DNA of 6,779 nt from Oscillospiraceae bacterium. GTDB taxonomy: Bacteria; Bacillota; Clostridia; Oscillospirales; Oscillospiraceae. A program made the translations under genes and the position numbers. The notes beneath the pieces were generated by a model. The model saw nothing but the letters and a program-made list of their open reading frames with translations. It was not told the origin of the DNA and made no database searches. The DNA lies in NCBI GenBank assembly GCA_017620315.1, contig JAFZQQ010000054.1:1-6779 (forward strand), in the 5' to 3' direction. Each line of letters begins with the position of its first letter. Position 1 is the stretch's first letter. Shown piece by piece: positions 4,695 to 6,779 of the stretch.

Positions 4695-6779
4695 TTACCG
4701 TATGTGCAGCTCATTGATGAGCTCATGCGCGCTTTTCAGCACGTCCTCGTCCTTTTCGAGCTTCATCGTGAGCTTTGGCTCCGTGCCGGCGGACAGCGTC
4801 AACCTGCGTCGGTTCCTGTGCGACGAGCACAGGCGCATGACCGCCTCGACGGGGAACCCGTCGCCGAAGGTAAAGGTCACGTTCCTGTCGCGCTGGGTGA
4901 TGTCGCGCACGCCGACCTCCGCGGCGGCGGTGCGCAGCAGCGCGACATCCATCAGCGCGATGACGCTCTTCGGCGGCTCGCCGTAGCGGTCAAGCAGCTC
5001 GTCGAACAGATCGCGCGAGTCCTCCTGCGTTTGCAGCGCCGCGATCCTCCGATAGACGTCCAGCCGCTGCTCCGGGGAGGGTATGTAGCTCTCCGGCAGG
5101 TTGGCGGATACGGTGAGATCCGCGGTCGTGTCGCTGCGGCGGGGCTTTTTTTCTCCGCGCTCTTCAAGGATCGCCTCCTCAAGCAGCTGCAGATACATAT
5201 CGTATCCGACCGTCATCATATAGCCCGACTGCTCCGGCCCCAGAAGGTTGCCGGCGCCGCGTATCTCCAGGTCGCGCATGGCGACGCGGAAGCCCGCGCC
5301 GAACTCGGCATATTCGCGTATGGCGGCGAGACGCTTTTCGGCGACCTCGGTGAGCTCCCTGTTGCGCGGATAGGTCATATACGCATAGGCGCGCCTTGAG
5401 CTGCGCCCGATGCGCCCGCGAAGCTGATGCAGCTGGGCAAGCCCCATGCACTGCGCGTTGTCGACGATCAGCGTGTTGACGTTCGGAATGTCGATCCCGG
5501 TCTCGATGATGGTCGTGCAGACAAGCACCTGTATATCCCCCGAGACCATGTCCTGCATGACGGATTCAAGCTCTTCCTTGCTCTGCTGACCATGCGCGAC
5601 CGCAAGCCTGACGTCCTCGCCGAGGAACTGCTTCAGCTTTGCGGCGCACGCATCTATCCCCATCCCGTAATTGCTGTCGTGGACCCGGTTGTGCAGATAA
5701 TACACCTGCCCGCCGCGCCCCAGCTCGCGCCGTATCGCGTCGACGACCACATCCCAGCTGTGCTCGAGTACATAGGTCTGAACTGGCCTCCGCCCCTCCG
5801 GGGGCATATCGAGCGTCGACATATCGCGCAGCCCCGAGAGCGCCATATTGAGCGTTCTGGGTATCGGCGTCGCTGTGAGCGTCAGCGTGTCCACCTGACG
5901 CGCAAGCTCGCGCAGACGCTCCTTGTGGGTCACGCCGAAGCGCTGCTCCTCATCGATGATAAGCAGGCCCAGATCCTTGAACCTCATCTTTTTTTGCAAC
6001 AGCGAATGCGTGCCGATCAGCAGGTCTACCCTTCCCTCCGCAGTCGACTCGAGCACGCGTTTCCTCTCCGCGGGCGTCCGGAAGCGCGATATCATTTCGA
6101 TACGCACGGGAAATGAGCCAAAGCGCGCAAGCGAAGTCGAGTAGTGCTGCTGCGCGAGCACGGTCGTCGGCACAAGGATCGCCGCCTGCTTGCCGTCGAG
6201 TATGCATTTCATCGCGGCGCGCAGCGCGACCTCCGTCTTGCCGTAGCCCACGTCGCCGCAAAGCAACCTGTCCATCGGCTCGGGGCTCTCCATGTCCTTC
6301 TTGATCTCTTCAATCGCGCGGAGCTGGTCGTCGGTCTCGGCATAGTCGAAGGCGTCCTCAAATTCACGCTGCCATGGCGAATCCGGTGAAAAAGCAAAGC
6401 CCGGGCGGCGCTTGCGCTCGGCATAGAGCGCGATCAGCCCCTTGGCCAGATCCTTCGCCGCGGCTTTCGCCCTCGATTTGGTGCGCGACCAGTCTCCGCC
6501 TCCGAGCTTGGAGAGCTTTACGCGCGGATTTCCGTCCTCGTCCTCGCCGCCGCCGATGTACTTTGCCACAAGATCCAGCTGCGTCGCGGGGATATAGAGG
6601 CTGTCGTTCCCGGCGTACGCGATCTTGATGTAGTCCTTCTCGACACCGTCCAGGCGAATGCGCTCTATCCCGACAAAGCGCCCAATGCCATGGTGGACGT
6701 GCACCACAAGGTCTCCGGGCGAGAGGTCGGTATACGATTGCAGCTTCTGGCGGTTCGTGTCATTTTTCTGTCTTACGGC
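4695..6779 (-). CDS. mfd: Transcription-repair coupling factor Mfd, C-terminal part (5' end outside window)
   Basis: Mfd is a cytoplasmic DNA translocase that pushes stalled RNA polymerase off damaged DNA and recruits UvrA for nucleotide-excision repair. The frame is open from 6779 to the TAA at 4695-4697, giving 694 visible residues of a protein usually about 1150 long; the N-terminal UvrB-like modules lie beyond the window. Numbering from the first visible residue, the RNA-polymerase-interaction (CarD/TRCF) domain begins near residue 25 (VHVHHGIGRF). The superfamily-2 motor follows: Walker A GDVGYGKTE at 175-183, DEEQ at 276-279, TATPIPRT at 302-309, and motif VI QLRGRIGR at 452-459. The TRG translocation motif (RDLEIRGAGNLLG) is at 502-514, and the C-terminal TRCF (D7) domain spans about 555-640. 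RecG shares the motor, but the combination of CarD-like and D7 domains is specific to Mfd. All visible motifs are intact. A GTG at 6705-6707 is internal, not the start. Confidence 0.97.
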   Translation of the reverse strand, partial: AVRQKNDTNRQKLQSYTDLSPGDLVVHVHHGIGRFVGIERIRLDGVEKDYIKIAYAGNDSLYIPATQLDLVAKYIGGGEDEDGNPRVKLSKLGGGDWSRTKSRAKAAAKDLAKGLIALYAERKRRPGFAFSPDSPWQREFEDAFDYAETDDQLRAIEEIKKDMESPEPMDRLLCGDVGYGKTEVALRAAMKCILDGKQAAILVPTTVLAQQHYSTSLARFGSFPVRIEMISRFRTPAERKRVLESTAEGRVDLLIGTHSLLQKKMRFKDLGLLIIDEEQRFGVTHKERLRELARQVDTLTLTATPIPRTLNMALSGLRDMSTLDMPPEGRRPVQTYVLEHSWDVVVDAIRRELGRGGQVYYLHNRVHDSNYGMGIDACAAKLKQFLGEDVRLAVAHGQQSKEELESVMQDMVSGDIQVLVCTTIIETGIDIPNVNTLIVDNAQCMGLAQLHQLRGRIGRSSRRAYAYMTYPRNRELTEVAEKRLAAIREYAEFGAGFRVAMRDLEIRGAGNLLGPEQSGYMMTVGYDMYLQLLEEAILEERGEKKPRRSDTTADLTVSANLPESYIPSPEQRLDVYRRIAALQTQEDSRDLFDELLDRYGEPPKSVIALMDVALLRTAAAEVGVRDITQRDRNVTFTFGDGFPVEAVMRLCSSHRNRRRLTLSAGTEPKLTMKLEKDEDVLKSAHELINELHIR

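Noticed and set aside
4518..6116. Long plus-strand open frames (293 and 229 codons) opposite mfd.
   Set aside because: The minus strand encodes an intact Mfd with every helicase motif. The plus-strand translations are Arg/His-rich and resemble no known family.
1..6779. Mobile elements, CRISPR arrays, tRNA/rRNA genes, or a defence or secretion system.
   Set aside because: No transposase, terminal repeats, spaced direct repeats, RNA gene signatures or defence-type domains were seen. The gaps (49, 116 and 134 bases) are filled by ordinary promoters, ribosome binding sites and hairpins.

Overview
The window is high-GC bacterial DNA with four protein genes, all on the minus strand, separated by short intergenic gaps. 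The proteins point to Bacillota, most likely a gut-type member of class Clostridia. The evidence is the mfd gene followed directly by a PrsA/SurA-like foldase gene, a ThlA-type biosynthetic thiolase, and a BspA-like leucine-rich-repeat surface protein. The lineage is inferred from these families; no rRNA or other phylogenetic marker is present.

In transcription order (high to low coordinate): (1) 6779-4695 is the C-terminal two-thirds of Mfd, the transcription-repair coupling factor, whose N-terminus lies beyond the window. (2) 49 bases further on, 4645-3491 encodes a membrane-anchored parvulin-type peptidyl-prolyl isomerase, probably co-transcribed with mfd. (3) After a 116-base gap holding a sigma-A-like promoter comes a stand-alone acetyl-CoA acetyltransferase, 3374-2121, closed by a strong hairpin at 2081-2110. 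(4) A separate promoter with an extended -10 element drives a secreted BspA-like leucine-rich-repeat protein, 1986-1, which is still open at the window edge (662 codons, no stop).

The layout therefore reads as a housekeeping pair (DNA repair/transcription plus extracytoplasmic protein folding), a single-gene metabolic unit making acetoacetyl-CoA, and a single-gene surface-protein unit. The foldase could help fold exported proteins such as the BspA-like protein, but nothing in the sequence links them specifically.

No tRNA, rRNA, CRISPR array, insertion sequence, phage gene or defence system was seen. No new biological system is apparent. The points most worth a second look are an insertion of about 25 residues in the thiolase just before its CoA-binding AGNASG loop, the two-module architecture of the repeat protein with one doubly shortened repeat, and small palindromes in the two larger intergenic gaps.
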